From: Verrucosispora sp. NA02020
GTDB taxonomy: Bacteria > Actinomycetota > Actinomycetes > Mycobacteriales > Micromonosporaceae
Length of the DNA stretch: 64,000 nt
Direction of reading: 5' to 3'
NCBI RefSeq assembly: GCF_013364215.1
Contig: NZ_CP054923.1
Coordinates: 1,178,001-1,242,000 of the forward strand
The number at the start of each line of letters is the position of its first letter. Positions within the stretch are counted from its first letter, which is position 1. Of the stretch, positions 51,903 through 62,226 are shown piece after piece. The notes beneath the pieces were generated by a model. It was not told the origin of the DNA, made no database searches, and saw only the letters and a list, made by a program, of their open reading frames with translations. The position numbers were made by a program, and so were the translations under genes.

Positions 51903-53492
51903 CACCTGCTCCAGCCGCGCCTCGGGATCGGGCAACGGGCCCACCGCCCGCCAGGCCACGAAACGGTCCGGCCGCACCAGCGTGGCGCCGTCGGGCCCGA
52001 TGCCGTAGCGGGCGTCGAACTGGCCGTCCCGGTCGGCGTACTCCCCCGTCGGGCCGATCGTGTGCACGACCAGGGGCACGCCGAGCCGCTCGGCGGCCTG
52101 CCTCGCCGGTTCCGCCCAGGCGGCCCCCGCCGACCCGGTCAGCAGCACGAACCCCGTGCCGAACAGTGCCGTCGTCGAGGTGTCGGCGCCGTCCGGGCCG
52201 GTGAGCGGCAGGAAGGGCGCCCGCGATCCGGGCCGGCCGGTCGCCGTGGTCGGGTCCTCCACGAGCGTGCCGTCGTCGCCGGGTTCGAGCAGGACCGCAC
52301 CGGCCGGGTACCGGTAGCCGAAGGCGAGCACGGCCGGTGGCAGCGGGGCGGGCACGCTGTCGTCGCGCAGCTCCGGCGCCACCCGCTCGACCAGGTTGGC
52401 GAACTGCTGCTCGACGAGCAGCCGGGCGTACGGCCCCCGTTCGGCCTGGTACGTCGAGAGCAGGTCGGGCCCCGCCCAGCCCTGGACCACGGCGGCGAGC
52501 CGCCAGCCCAGGTACCACCCGTCCATGATCGCCGTGTTGCCGCCGAGCCCGCCGGTCGGCGGCATCACGTGGGCGGCGTCGCCGGCCAGCAGCACCCGCT
52601 CCACCTGGAACCGTTCGGCGACCGCGCAGGCGATCGAGGTCTCGCCGTACTCGGTGATGTCCATCGGCAGGTCCGCGTCGAGTCCCAGGTCGACGGTGAT
52701 CTGCCGGGCGATCGCTTCCCGGGACCGGTGCCAGCCCTCCGGCAGCTCCGGGGTGAGGTTGCGGAAGTAGCCGTACAGGCCGGGGATCTCGGTGTTGAAC
52801 AGCACCGCCCGGTTGACGTGGAAGGCCGCGAACCGGGAGCCGTCGGCGGCACCGGGCGTGTGCGCCAGCGGCTCGCTGAGGTCGGCCTTGAACAGCACCC
52901 GCAGGACCTGCCCCACCACGCCACGCCCCTGCAGGGGTACGCCGAGCGACTCCCGCACCGGGCTGCGCCAGCCGTCGGCCGCGACCAGGTACGGCGCCCG
53001 CACCCGGTGACGCGTACCGGTCTCGGTCTCCTCCAGGAACGCGGTCACACCGTCGTCGTCCTGCGCCAGGCCGAGCAGCCGGGTGCCGAAGCGCACCTCG
53101 GCGCCGAGGTCACGGGCCCGCTCGGCGAGAGCGGCCTCCGCACCGGACTGGCTGGCCGTCCCCCACTCCTCGGGCGACACGTGCCGCATGGTCAGCTCCC
53201 GGCCGCTGACCAGCGTCCTGGTGACCGGGCCGCCCAGTCGGGGCGCGAGCACCATGGAGAACTCGGTACGGTCCGGACGGCTCAGGTCGCGGATCCGGTC
53301 CACCAGGCCGGCCACCCGCAGCGCCTCCATGGTGTGCGGGTACTGACCGGTCGCCTTGACCCCGGTCGACGTGCCGGCGCGGCGCTCCACGACCAGGGGA
53401 CGCACCCCGTGCAGGCTCGCGAAGATGGCGGTGCTCAGACCGGCCGGGCCGGCACCGACCACCACCAGCGGCCGGTGCTCGACGGCGGTCAC
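51879..53492 (-). CDS. FAD-dependent aromatic polyketide monooxygenase
   Basis: 537 residues from GTG 53492, which overlaps the TGA of the gene upstream (GTGA). Class A flavoprotein hydroxylase motifs: dinucleotide fold [20 protein letters not shown], the DG motif [17 protein letters not shown], and [20 protein letters not shown] followed by [12 protein letters not shown]. The C-terminal thioredoxin-like domain is present ([18 protein letters not shown]). This is the PgaE/RdmE-like group that hydroxylates or opens aromatic polyketide rings. It is coupled to the second MDR gene. Confidence 0.92.
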   Translation of the reverse strand: MTAVEHRPLVVVGAGPAGLSTAIFASLHGVRPLVVERRAGTSTGVKATGQYPHTMEALRVAGLVDRIRDLSRPDRTEFSMVLAPRLGGPVTRTLVSGRELTMRHVSPEEWGTASQSGAEAALAERARDLGAEVRFGTRLLGLAQDDDGVTAFLEETETGTRHRVRAPYLVAADGWRSPVRESLGVPLQGRGVVGQVLRVLFKADLSEPLAHTPGAADGSRFAAFHVNRAVLFNTEIPGLYGYFRNLTPELPEGWHRSREAIARQITVDLGLDADLPMDITEYGETSIACAVAERFQVERVLLAGDAAHVMPPTGGLGGNTAIMDGWYLGWRLAAVVQGWAGPDLLSTYQAERGPYARLLVEQQFANLVERVAPELRDDSVPAPLPPAVLAFGYRYPAGAVLLEPGDDGTLVEDPTTATGRPGSRAPFLPLTGPDGADTSTTALFGTGFVLLTGSAGAAWAEPARQAAERLGVPLVVHTIGPTGEYADRDGQFDARYGIGPDGATLVRPDRFVAWRAVGPLPDPEARLEQVLRTLLRR

Positions 53493-54466
53493 GGGACCAG
53501 CACCACGCGGCCGAGCTGGCGACGGTCCTCGATGAGCCGGTGTGCCTGCGCCGCCTCCTCCAGGGGCAGGACCGCGTGCACCGCCACCCGCAGCCGGCCG
53601 TCCCGGACCAGCTCGGTCAGCTCCCGCTGATGGCGTTCCGCCTCCTCGGGGGCGGCGGCGAGCCAGGCGTCGAACGCGGTGCCCACGATGCTCTTGAGAC
53701 CGAGCAAATCGGTCAGGGCGACCCGCGCCACGTCGCCGTCGGCGCCCGCGAATCCGTAGTAGACCAGACGGCCGAGCGGTTTCAGCAACGCGAGGCTGGG
53801 TGCGAACACCGGCCCTTCGACGCTGTCCAGGACCACGTCCACTCCGGCGCCACCGGTCGCCGCCCGCACCTGCTCGGCCCAGTCCGGTGCGGTGTAGTCG
53901 ACCACGACGTCGGCACCGTGGTCGCGGACGAACGCCGCCTTCTCCGGCGAGCCGACCGTGCCGATCACGGTCCCGGCGCCGCGCAGCTTCGCCAGTTGGG
54001 TCACCAGGTGCCCGATCGCCCCGGCGGCGGCGTGCACGAGCACCGACTCGCCGGGGGCGAGCCGGCCGACGCTGAGCACGTTCGCGGCGACCTGGGCGGT
54101 CGAGGCGAGCGCGGTGGCGACCGGCGCCGACACGTCGTCGGGTACGGCGACGGCCTGCCCGTCGGTGACGAGGACGTGGTCGGCGTACGCGTCGGCCACG
54201 CCCCAGGCGGCCAGCCGGTCGCCGACCGCGAAGCGGTGCGCGCCCGGTCCGGCCGCCTCCACCCGGCCCACCACGTCCCCGCGCGGCGCACTGGGCACCG
54301 GTGACGGGAACGGTGCGGTGCCGGAGCGCAGCTGGGTCTCGATGAAGTTGACGCCCACGGCCTCGACCCGGACGCGCAACTGGCCCTCGCCGGGCTCCGG
54401 CACCGGCACCTTGTCGACGGTCAACACCTCGGGACCGCCGTGCTCGGAGTAACGGATGACGCGCAT
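53489..54466 (-). CDS. Zinc-less MDR-family quinone oxidoreductase
   Basis: 325 residues with GAGGAG upstream of ATG 54466. The N-terminal GroES-like domain ([20 protein letters not shown]) and the NADPH fold [20 protein letters not shown] are classical for quinone oxidoreductase 1. [14 protein letters not shown] and [14 protein letters not shown] follow. It is a distinct gene from the other MDR enzyme of the cluster and shares an operon with the FAD monooxygenase, so it may regenerate or reduce its quinone product. No zinc ligands. Confidence 0.9.
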   Translation of the reverse strand: MRVIRYSEHGGPEVLTVDKVPVPEPGEGQLRVRVEAVGVNFIETQLRSGTAPFPSPVPSAPRGDVVGRVEAAGPGAHRFAVGDRLAAWGVADAYADHVLVTDGQAVAVPDDVSAPVATALASTAQVAANVLSVGRLAPGESVLVHAAAGAIGHLVTQLAKLRGAGTVIGTVGSPEKAAFVRDHGADVVVDYTAPDWAEQVRAATGGAGVDVVLDSVEGPVFAPSLALLKPLGRLVYYGFAGADGDVARVALTDLLGLKSIVGTAFDAWLAAAPEEAERHQRELTELVRDGRLRVAVHAVLPLEEAAQAHRLIEDRRQLGRVVLVP

Positions 54467-54560
54467 GCGGGGGCTCCTCTTCCGTCGACCGGCGGCGCGG
54501 TGCCGCCACCGCCGGTTCTAGCCGTGGACACTCGCGGCCGGGTCGAGGACGCCCCCAGCG

Positions 54561-56057
54561 TCAGGCGGGTTGTCGTGGCGCGCGCAGCGGTCCGGGCACG
54601 AACGCGGCGGCCAAACCGGCCACGAGCGCGAACCCGACCACGAACCAGTACGTCCGGCCGTACGCCTCGGGGGCGAAGGTCCCGGCGGCGGCGAGACGGT
54701 CCTGGAGGGCGACCGCCACCACGGCGATGCCCAGCGCCCCGCCGATCTGGTTGAGGATGAACAGCGCGCTGGTGGCCCGGGGCGCGTCGGCGTCACCGAC
54801 GGCGAGGTACATGAACGCCATCACGCCCGGCACCGTGAACCCGATCCCGAATCCGCCGACGCCGAACGCGACGGCGGTCACCGTCTGCGACGTGTCCGGT
54901 CCGACGCCGGAGAGCACCAGCGCGGCGAGTGCGGCGAGCAGCATGCCGATCGGTGCGGTGGCCCGCGCGGTGAGGCGGGAACCGGTCTTGCCGACGGCGA
55001 TGGCACCGGCGGCGCCGAGGATGCCGGAGGGGACCATCAGCAGGCCGGCGTGCAGTGCGCCGAACCCGCGCGCCTGCTGGTAGTAGAGCGGGGTGAGGAA
55101 CAGCAGCGCGTTGGCGACCGCGCCGACGAGCAGCATGGTGACCACCGACGTGGTGAACCCGCGCTTCTGGAACAGCCGTACGTCGATCAGCGGTGCGCTG
55201 GTACGCAGGGAGTGCAGCACGTACGCCACGAGCAGGGCCGCGCCGACGACGAAGGCGGTGACCGCCCGCCCGTCACCGAAGTCGCCGCGGTGCGCGGCGG
55301 TGACGAGGCCGTAGATCAGCGCGGCGAATCCGGGCGAGAGCAGGGCCAGGCCGAGCAGGTCCAGTTTCGGCGCGGTGGTGTCCCCGGTGGGACCGTCGGC
55401 GGGCAGCACACGAAGCGCGAGCACCAGCGCCACCACGCCGACCGGCAGGTTGATGAAGAACATCCACCGCCAGCTGATGTCGTCGACGAAGAAGCCGCCG
55501 AGGATCGGGCCGAGCACCGGGCCGACGGTGAGCGGGATCGAGATGAGGCCCATCGCCTTGGTGACGCGGGCGGGGCCGGCGGCGCGGGCGATCAGTGCCT
55601 GCACGACCGGGAAGATCATGCCGCCGCCGATCCCCTGGACCACGCGGAACGCGATCAGGCTCTCGGCGGACCAGGCCAGACCGGACAGCAGCGAGCCGAG
55701 GGTGAACAGCACGACGGCGAAGATCCACACTCGTCGGCCGCCGAACCGGTCCACCCCCCACCCGGCGACCGGGGTGGCCATCGCGACGGCGAGCAGATAG
55801 ACCGCGGTGACCCACTGGATGGTGGACAGCGGCGCGTCGAACACCGCGGTCAGGCGCGGCACCGCGACGTTGACGATCGTCTCGTCGAGAAGCGCCATGA
55901 GCAGGGCCAGCAGCAGGACCCCGGCCATCTTGAGGAAGGCCGGGTCGAGGCGGTCGTCGGTGACCGGGGTCGGGCCGGTGGGATCGGGCGCGTCGTCGGG
56001 TGCCCGCCGCGACGCGGCCCCCTCGGTTGCGGCCAGAGACGGCGTGTCACTGGACAT
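54561..56057 (-). CDS. MFS drug exporter, DHA2/EmrB-QacA type (14 TM)
   Basis: 498 residues. A polar N-terminal 40 residues is followed by about 14 membrane segments. The signature LLALLMALLDETIVNVAVPR opens the first, with GRRVWIFAVVLFTLGSLLSG (motif A region), GGMIFPVVQALIAR, and GPVLGPILGGFFVDDISWRW (motif C), which is specific to antiporters. It is divergent from a MarR gene, the standard arrangement for a self-resistance exporter repressed by that regulator and released by the product. Confidence 0.92.
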   Translation of the reverse strand: MSSDTPSLAATEGAASRRAPDDAPDPTGPTPVTDDRLDPAFLKMAGVLLLALLMALLDETIVNVAVPRLTAVFDAPLSTIQWVTAVYLLAVAMATPVAGWGVDRFGGRRVWIFAVVLFTLGSLLSGLAWSAESLIAFRVVQGIGGGMIFPVVQALIARAAGPARVTKAMGLISIPLTVGPVLGPILGGFFVDDISWRWMFFINLPVGVVALVLALRVLPADGPTGDTTAPKLDLLGLALLSPGFAALIYGLVTAAHRGDFGDGRAVTAFVVGAALLVAYVLHSLRTSAPLIDVRLFQKRGFTTSVVTMLLVGAVANALLFLTPLYYQQARGFGALHAGLLMVPSGILGAAGAIAVGKTGSRLTARATAPIGMLLAALAALVLSGVGPDTSQTVTAVAFGVGGFGIGFTVPGVMAFMYLAVGDADAPRATSALFILNQIGGALGIAVVAVALQDRLAAAGTFAPEAYGRTYWFVVGFALVAGLAAAFVPGPLRAPRQPA

Positions 56058-56104
56058 GGTGTGGACCTCCGAGCCGGGTGATCGGGGATTGACGCTGGGA
56101 TACT

Positions 56105-56114
56105 ACATGCATGT
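56105..56114. promoter_or_regulatory. Palindrome in the MFS/MarR divergent promoter
   Basis: ACATGCATGT is a perfect 10-bp palindrome 48 bases upstream of the exporter start and within the 200-base divergent region. MarR proteins bind short palindromes in such places, so this is a candidate operator. Weak evidence because it is short. Confidence 0.35.
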
Positions 56115-56256
56115 GCACACATTATTCTGGCGCACTTCAGCGTGCCGTACGCGTGTTTCCCTGCCCCGACTCGCAGTCAGGCACGAAAAGAAGATGCTGT
56201 TACATTGAATGAGCAGCGACATGTAGGGTAGGGCGGTAGCAGACGAAGGGGGCCCG

Positions 56257-56715
56257 ATGGCGGAGCGACGCGACGGACAGCCCGACCTGCTCGCCCTGTG
56301 GCGGCAGCTGACCGTCCTCACCGGTCGACTCGGGCAGACGCTGGACCGACGGCTCACCCGCGACTTCGACCTGACCCTCACCGAGCTGCTCGTGCTCGAC
56401 GAGCTGACCCGGGGCAACCCTCGGGGCATGCGTATCCAGGACCTCAGCGACGCGGTCGCCCTCGACCAGTCCTCGATGAGCCGCCTGGTCACCCGCCTGA
56501 CCGCCAAGCAACTCGCGGCCCGGGTGAGCTGCGCGCACGACCGCCGTGGGGTCTACTGCCAGATCACCGAGCCCGGCCTGGAACGGCACGCCCTGGCCGC
56601 CCAGGCATGCCGGGCGGAGCTGGCCACCGCACTGGACGCCGCCGCCTTCGACGAGCGCCTGGCCTCCGTCGTCGCGCGGCTCACCCGCCCCGTCGGCCTG
56701 CCCGCCGACGCCTGA
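56257..56715 (+). CDS. MarR-family transcriptional regulator
   Basis: 152 residues. The winged helix is evident: DLTLTELLVLDELTRGNPRG, IQDLSDAVALDQSSMSRLVT (recognition helix) and the wing RVSCAHDRRGVYCQITEPG. Two cysteines (SCAHDRRGVYC) in the wing and one in the last helix might sense oxidants or quinones; that is speculation. It is transcribed away from the exporter gene and 16 nt before the luciferase-like gene, so it probably regulates both. Confidence 0.92.
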   Translation: MAERRDGQPDLLALWRQLTVLTGRLGQTLDRRLTRDFDLTLTELLVLDELTRGNPRGMRIQDLSDAVALDQSSMSRLVTRLTAKQLAARVSCAHDRRGVYCQITEPGLERHALAAQACRAELATALDAAAFDERLASVVARLTRPVGLPADA

Positions 56716-56731
56716 CACGCAGGGAGCACCC

Positions 56732-57763
56732 GTGCAGCTGTCGATCCTCGACCAGTCGATGATCCCCGAGGGGTCCACTCCGGCCCAGGCCCTGCACCAC
56801 ACTCTCGACCTGGCCCGCGCGGCCGACGCGCTGGGCTATCACCGCTACTGGCTCGCCGAGCACCACGCCACGCCGTCGTTCGCGAGCCCGGCCCCCGAGG
56901 TCATGGTGGCCCGGCTCAGCGGTGAGACGAGCGGGATCCGCATCGGCAGCGGCGGCGTGCTGCTGCCGTACTACAGCCCGTTCAAGGTCGCCGAGACCTT
57001 CCGGGTGCTGCACGCCCTCGCACCGGGCCGGGTCGACCTCGGCATCGGGCGGGGCGCAGGAGCCAGTTCCCGCGACGCCCGGCTGCTCAACCCGCACCTC
57101 TACACCTCCTCCGACGACGCGTTCGGCGACCAGGTCGACGCGGTGCGCGCGTTCCTCGGCGCCGTCGGCGACCAGGGCGGCATCATGCCGTCGGTGGAGG
57201 GCACCCCCCAGGTCTGGCTGCTCGGCGCGAGTCCGCCCAGCGCGGCCCTCGCCGGTCGACTCGGGCTGCCGTATTCCTTCGCGCACTTCGGTCGCCCGGA
57301 GCTTGTCACCGAGGCGGTGCAGACCTACCGGCGGCATTTCGACCCGCGCACCGGCGGCACCCCCCGGGTGATGGTCGGCATCGGCGTCTACTGCGCGCCG
57401 ACCCGCGAGGAGGCGGAGCAGATCTTCGCCAGCCAGCGCCTCTTCCGGCACCGGATGTCGCGGGGCGACCTGCGACCCGTGCCCCCCGCCGAGGTGGCGC
57501 TCGCCCAGCTACCCGGTCTCGCCGAGGATCTGTCGACCGAGCGCACCGAGTGGCCGCGCTACCTGGTCGACTCCCCCGACGAGGTCGCGCGGCAGCTCAC
57601 CGCGATGAGCGAGGCGGTGGGCGTGGACGAGTTCGTCGTCCTGTCCACGATCCACGACCACCGGGCCCGGGTGCGCTCGTACGCGCTTCTGGCCGAGGCC
57701 TGCGGCCTGCCCCCGCGCGACGTGCCCCGACGGTCGACGCTCGCCACCCTGCAACCCACATGA
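56732..57763 (+). CDS. Luciferase-like monooxygenase, MsnO8-type
   Basis: 343 residues from GTG 56732 with AGGGAG upstream. The TIM-barrel flavin-dependent family is recognisable from LSILDQSMIPEGSTPAQAL, YHRYWLAEHHATPSFASPAP, IRIGSGGVLLPYYSPFKVAE and RVDLGIGRGAG. The group that begins this way is named after MsnO8 of the mensacarcin pathway. Close relatives in aromatic polyketide clusters carry out oxidative rearrangements (Baeyer-Villiger-like). FMN-H2 dependent; a flavin reductase partner is not seen in the window. Confidence 0.9.
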   Translation: MQLSILDQSMIPEGSTPAQALHHTLDLARAADALGYHRYWLAEHHATPSFASPAPEVMVARLSGETSGIRIGSGGVLLPYYSPFKVAETFRVLHALAPGRVDLGIGRGAGASSRDARLLNPHLYTSSDDAFGDQVDAVRAFLGAVGDQGGIMPSVEGTPQVWLLGASPPSAALAGRLGLPYSFAHFGRPELVTEAVQTYRRHFDPRTGGTPRVMVGIGVYCAPTREEAEQIFASQRLFRHRMSRGDLRPVPPAEVALAQLPGLAEDLSTERTEWPRYLVDSPDEVARQLTAMSEAVGVDEFVVLSTIHDHRARVRSYALLAEACGLPPRDVPRRSTLATLQPT

Positions 57764-57840
57764 CGAATATGACCGGCACGCATTTCCCGTCCGGAAACAT
57801 CGAGGCGCGACGATAGAAGGCCCACCGTCCAGGAGGCCGC

Positions 57841-60800
57841 GTGACCGCGACAGCCGGAACCGGGCAGACCGCCGACGACGAGTACCGCGTCCTGGGACCC
57901 CTGGTCGCGACGCTCTCCGGCTGCCCGGTGCCGGTCACCGCCCCGAAGCAACGCGTCTTCCTCGCGGCGCTGCTGCTGCGGGCGAACACCTGGGTCGGCG
58001 CGCCGGAACTGGTCGGCGCGGCGTGGCACGACCGACCCCCGGAGAACCCCCGGGCCGCCCTCCACGTGCACCTCTCCCGGCTGCGCGCCCTCTTCGCCGG
58101 CATCCGCCCCGACGTGCCCGCGCCGATCGAGACCCGACCGGGCGCGTACCGCATCGTCGTACCGCCCGGGTCACTGGACCTGCACCGCTACCGCGAGGCG
58201 GCGACACGGGCCCGGGAGGCACGACGCGCCGGACGGCCGGACGTCGAAATGTACTGGGTGCGGCAGGCGCTGGCGGAGTGGCGCGGGGAACCACTCGCCC
58301 TGGTGCCGTCGGTACGCATCCGGCAGGAGGTGGTCACCGGCCTGGTGACGGATCTGCTGCACCTGACGGAACGACGCTTCGAACTCGAACTGGCCCTGGG
58401 TCGGCATGCCGAGGTCGTCGGGGAACTGCGTACCGCCGTCGTCGCGCACCCGCAGCGGGAACGCCTCTGGGCGCAGCTCATGGAGGCGCTCGCCGGCAGC
58501 GGTGACCGGGCCGCCGCACTCGCCGCGTACCACCGGGCCCGCGACCGACTGCGCGAGGAGTTCGACGCGACGCCCGGCCTGGAGCTGCGGCAGCGGTACC
58601 GACGACTGCTGGCCGAGACCGGCGACGCCGCGCGGCCCCGGACGCCGCAGCGTCGGACCGACCGTCCCGTGGTGGCCGCCCGCAGCGGCTGGCGGGCGCA
58701 GTGCCAACTACCCCCGGACGTCGCGGACTTCGCCGGGCGAGGCGACTCCCTCCAGGAGCTGCACGCGGCGCTGCGCGCGACGCCGGGCGGGCCACCGGTG
58801 GTCTGCCTGACCGGGGCACCGGGCGTCGGCAAGTCGGCGCTGGCGGTCCGCACCGCACACCGCCTGCGGGACCGGTTCCCCGACGGCCAGTGGTACGTGC
58901 ACGCCAGTGAGGCCGACGGCGCAGGCCGCGACTGGCCGCAGATCCTCGCCGAACTACTGACCGCCGCCGGAGAGGACCGTCCACCGGCCACCCCGGCCGC
59001 CGGGGCCCGCGCGTTGCAGCGCCGCCTCGCCGGTCGCCGGGTACTCATCGTCATCGACGACCTGCACGACGCCTCGGCGCTGCGCGGCCTCTTCCCACTC
59101 GCCGCCGACTGCGCGGTCCTCGTCACGCACCGCGGGCGACCGGAGGCCCTCACCTCCTGCCCCGGCGTCCGGGTCGTCGCTCTCGACGTGCTCTCCCCCG
59201 CCGAGTCGGCGGCGCTGCTGACCGTCATGATCGGACCGGACCGGGTCACGCGGGAACGCGCGGCGCTGGCGGCGCTCGTCGACCACTGCGACCGCCTGCC
59301 GCTGGCGCTGCGGATCGCCGGGGCCCACCTCGCCACCCATCCGAGCCAGGGCATCGGCGAATTCGTCGAGCTGCTCGGCGCCAACCCGCTCGACGCGCTG
59401 AGCCTGCCCGGCAGCCGTCGCGCGGCGGTCCGCACCGCGTTCCACCTCGCCTACACCGCGCTGCCGGCGCGTACCCGGAGGATCTTCCGGCTGCTGGCGC
59501 TCGTGCCGGGGGTGTCGCACCGCGCCGAGACCGTCGCGGAGCTGGCCGGCCTACCCGTCGCCACCGCGTCGCACGCACTGGACGAGTTGGTCCGCGCCCA
59601 ACTCGTCGAGCAGGGCCGGGACGGGGCGGTACGCCTGCACAGCCTGATGGCACGCTACGCCGCCGAGCGGGGCACCGCCGAGGACGCCCCCGCGTACCGC
59701 CGGGCGGCGCTGCGCCGGTTGGGCGGGTGGTATCTGCGCACCGCCGACGAGGCGGTCGGGCTGTGCCACCCGGAGGTGGTCCGGGTGCCCGTCACCCCCC
59801 GGACCTCGACCTTCGCCGGGCGCCGGGCGGCTCGCGGCTGGCTGGCACGGGAACGCCGCAACCTCGTCGCGGTGGCGGTGCACGCCGCGTCCACGGGGCT
59901 GGTGCCGCTGGCGGTCCGGCTGACCGACGTGTTGCGCGGTCCGTGCGGAGCCGACCGGCACCACGCCGACTGGCGGTCGGCCGCCGAGGCGGCGGTCGGC
60001 GCGACCGATCCGGCCCGGGCGCCGGTGCACGCCGCGATCGCGCGGCTCAACCTCGGCCTGGCGTTGCAGGGCCTGCACCACCTGGACGCCGCCGAGCCGC
60101 ACCTGCAACACGCCCGCGACCGGTTGCACCGGCACGGGCCGGCACCGCTGGAGATCGTCGCGCTCACGGCGCTGGCCACGCACCGTCTCCAGCGCCCCCG
60201 CAAACGGTTCGACGAGGCCATCCGCCTGCTGCACCGTGGTCTGCGGCTGTGCCGGCGACTCGGTCTGCGGCAGGCGCAGGCGCGCTGCCTGCTGCACCTC
60301 GGGATGGCCCATCACGGGCGCGGTGACCTGCGGCTGGCCCGCCGGTACCTGTTGACGGCGGCACGTGTCGGCGACCGCCTCGGTTCCTGCTCGGCCCAGC
60401 CGGAGATCCTGGCCCGACTCGGCACGGTCTGCGGCGACCTGGGCGCGCACCGGGAGGCGGCCCGATGGCTGCGTGAGGCGTTGCGGCTCGGGCGGTGCGC
60501 CCGGTCGGCGCACTCCGTGGCGCTCGCCTCCTACGGCCTGGCCCGGGTCGGTCGGGCCACCGGTCACCGGGACCGCGCGCACCGGCACGTGGGCCGGGCG
60601 ATGGCGTTCGCCGAGGAGGGCGGGTACGTGGCACTGCTGGTCAACGGCCGCAACCTGCTGGCCGCGTTGCACCAGGACGGGGGCCGGGCGGATCTGGCGG
60701 AGCCGGAGTACCGGCGTGCGTTGCACGAGGCCGAGCGCATCGGCCACCCGCAGGCCCGGTGCGAGGCGCTGACCGGGCTGGCCCTGCTGGCCCAGCGGCG

Positions 60801-60933
60801 CGGCCACCACCGGGAGGCGCGCGGCCACGTCCGCCAGGCGGCCGGCGCGGCCCGGGCCGCCGCCTCGGCCCGTCTGCAGGCACACGTCCGGCAGGTGAGC
60901 GCCGGGCTCCGGCGAACCTCTAGCGCGAGCTGA
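57841..60933 (+). CDS. AfsR-like SARP regulator with NB-ARC and helical repeats
   Basis: 1030 residues from GTG 57841 with AGGAGG upstream. In order: OmpR-like DNA-binding domain (EYRVLGPLVATLSGCPVPV, to about residue 100), activator domain to about 260, NB-ARC NTPase with P-loop LTGAPGVGKSALA (GAPGVGKS at 325-332), Walker B VLIVIDDLHDAS and CDRLPLALRIAG (GLPL-like). The last 350 residues are TPR-like helical repeats (HLDAAEPHLQHARDRL, RLARRYLLTAARVGDRL, ADLAEPEYRRALHEAERIG). A large ATP-dependent activator, probably the main switch of the cluster. It shares 'FPDGQWYV' and other segments with the smaller SARP. Confidence 0.92.
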   Translation: MTATAGTGQTADDEYRVLGPLVATLSGCPVPVTAPKQRVFLAALLLRANTWVGAPELVGAAWHDRPPENPRAALHVHLSRLRALFAGIRPDVPAPIETRPGAYRIVVPPGSLDLHRYREAATRAREARRAGRPDVEMYWVRQALAEWRGEPLALVPSVRIRQEVVTGLVTDLLHLTERRFELELALGRHAEVVGELRTAVVAHPQRERLWAQLMEALAGSGDRAAALAAYHRARDRLREEFDATPGLELRQRYRRLLAETGDAARPRTPQRRTDRPVVAARSGWRAQCQLPPDVADFAGRGDSLQELHAALRATPGGPPVVCLTGAPGVGKSALAVRTAHRLRDRFPDGQWYVHASEADGAGRDWPQILAELLTAAGEDRPPATPAAGARALQRRLAGRRVLIVIDDLHDASALRGLFPLAADCAVLVTHRGRPEALTSCPGVRVVALDVLSPAESAALLTVMIGPDRVTRERAALAALVDHCDRLPLALRIAGAHLATHPSQGIGEFVELLGANPLDALSLPGSRRAAVRTAFHLAYTALPARTRRIFRLLALVPGVSHRAETVAELAGLPVATASHALDELVRAQLVEQGRDGAVRLHSLMARYAAERGTAEDAPAYRRAALRRLGGWYLRTADEAVGLCHPEVVRVPVTPRTSTFAGRRAARGWLARERRNLVAVAVHAASTGLVPLAVRLTDVLRGPCGADRHHADWRSAAEAAVGATDPARAPVHAAIARLNLGLALQGLHHLDAAEPHLQHARDRLHRHGPAPLEIVALTALATHRLQRPRKRFDEAIRLLHRGLRLCRRLGLRQAQARCLLHLGMAHHGRGDLRLARRYLLTAARVGDRLGSCSAQPEILARLGTVCGDLGAHREAARWLREALRLGRCARSAHSVALASYGLARVGRATGHRDRAHRHVGRAMAFAEEGGYVALLVNGRNLLAALHQDGGRADLAEPEYRRALHEAERIGHPQARCEALTGLALLAQRRGHHREARGHVRQAAGAARAAASARLQAHVRQVSAGLRRTSSAS

Positions 60934-60975
60934 CACGCTGCCCCGGCAACGACCGGCGGCACGCGGAGGAGGCAC

Positions 60976-62142
60976 ATGCTCGCGCTACGGACACGGCGAC
61001 TGTTCGACGGGGTCCGCCCGGTGCCGATGGCGCGACCCACCGTGCTCCTCTCCGGCGGCGTGATCGAGGCGGTCCTGGACGGTCCACCGCCGCGCGGCGC
61101 CGAACTGGTCGACCTCGGCGACACGACGCTGCTGCCCGGGCTCGTCGACGCCCACGTCCACCTGGCCTTCGACGCGACGCCGGACACCATGGGCAGTCTC
61201 GCAGTCGCCGACGACGACACCCTGCTGGCCCGGATGCGGACCGCCGCCACGGCGACACTCGACGCCGGTGTCACCACCGCCCGTGACCTCGGCGACCGGG
61301 GTTACCTGGGGCTCCGGGTCCGGGCCGAGACCGCCGACGCACCGCACCTCGGGCCCCGGCTGCTCGTCGCCGGGCCACCGATCACGTCGTACGGCGGACA
61401 CTGCTGGTTCCTCGGCGGGGAGGTCGACGGCGTCGACGCGATCCGCGCCGCGGTGCGGCACCGGGCCGAACGCGGTGTCGACGTGGTGAAGGTCGTGGTG
61501 ACCGGCGGCCAGCTCACCCCCGGTTCACTGCCGCACGAGATGCAGTTCGGGCCGGTGGAGTTGGCCGCGGTCGTGCGGGAGTCACACCGGTACGGGCTGC
61601 CGGTCACCGGGCACTGCCATGCCGCCGACGGTGTCGCCGCCGCGGTCTCCGCCGGCTTCGACGGCATCGAACACTGCACGTTCGTCACCGCCGACGGCGT
61701 GCACGCGGACCCGGCACTGCTGGCCCGGATGGCGGCGGCCGGGACCCGGATCACGCTCACCCTCGGCACCGTCGGAAACGGGGGCGGCGGTGGCGGCGGT
61801 GACCCGCGCCGGGCGGCCGTGCACGCGGCCCTGCGTCGGGTGGCCGGCTCCGGCGTTCCCGTCGCCTGCGCCAGCGACGCCGGCTGCGGGCCGGGCAAGC
61901 CCCACGGGTCGTCGCTGGCGTACGGGGTCGAGGCGATGGTGGATCTCGGTGTCCCGCCCACGGCCGCGCTCCGGGCGGTCACCTCCGGCGCCGCGCAGGT
62001 CTGCGGCCTCGCCGACCGGGTCGGCCGGATCGCGCCGGGGTACGACGCCGACCTGCTCGCGGTGCACGGTGACCCGACCGTCGAGCCCGGTGCGCTGCGG
62101 CGGGTGGCCGCCGTCCTCCGTGCCGGGCAACGGGTGCGGTGA
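60976..62142 (+). CDS. Amidohydrolase-superfamily enzyme (imidazolonepropionase-like)
   Basis: 388 residues with GGAGGAGG upstream of ATG 60976. The metal site is complete in outline: LVDAHVHLAF (HxH), GHCHAADG, IEHCTFVT and CASDAGCGP (Asp). The N- and C-terminal beta-sandwich parts are present (IAPGYDADLLAVHGDP). Family members hydrolyse cyclic amides, lactones or peptides. Sandwiched between the AfsR-like regulator and the aromatase in the same direction, it is probably part of the pathway, perhaps hydrolysing a lactone or acting as a cyclase-like enzyme. No substrate evidence. Confidence 0.88.
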   Translation: MLALRTRRLFDGVRPVPMARPTVLLSGGVIEAVLDGPPPRGAELVDLGDTTLLPGLVDAHVHLAFDATPDTMGSLAVADDDTLLARMRTAATATLDAGVTTARDLGDRGYLGLRVRAETADAPHLGPRLLVAGPPITSYGGHCWFLGGEVDGVDAIRAAVRHRAERGVDVVKVVVTGGQLTPGSLPHEMQFGPVELAAVVRESHRYGLPVTGHCHAADGVAAAVSAGFDGIEHCTFVTADGVHADPALLARMAAAGTRITLTLGTVGNGGGGGGGDPRRAAVHAALRRVAGSGVPVACASDAGCGPGKPHGSSLAYGVEAMVDLGVPPTAALRAVTSGAAQVCGLADRVGRIAPGYDADLLAVHGDPTVEPGALRRVAAVLRAGQRVR

Positions 62143-62226
62143 CTCTTCCAACGACTCTCCACCCGACGCCGATGGGCGCACGGGAGGCTCGACGGGTACC
62201 CCGACCGAGCCGGCAGGAGGTCTCCC

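Noticed and set aside
54570..56081. 503-codon plus-strand frame opposite the MFS exporter
   Set aside because: His/Glu/Gly-rich shadow of a gene with 14 membrane segments.
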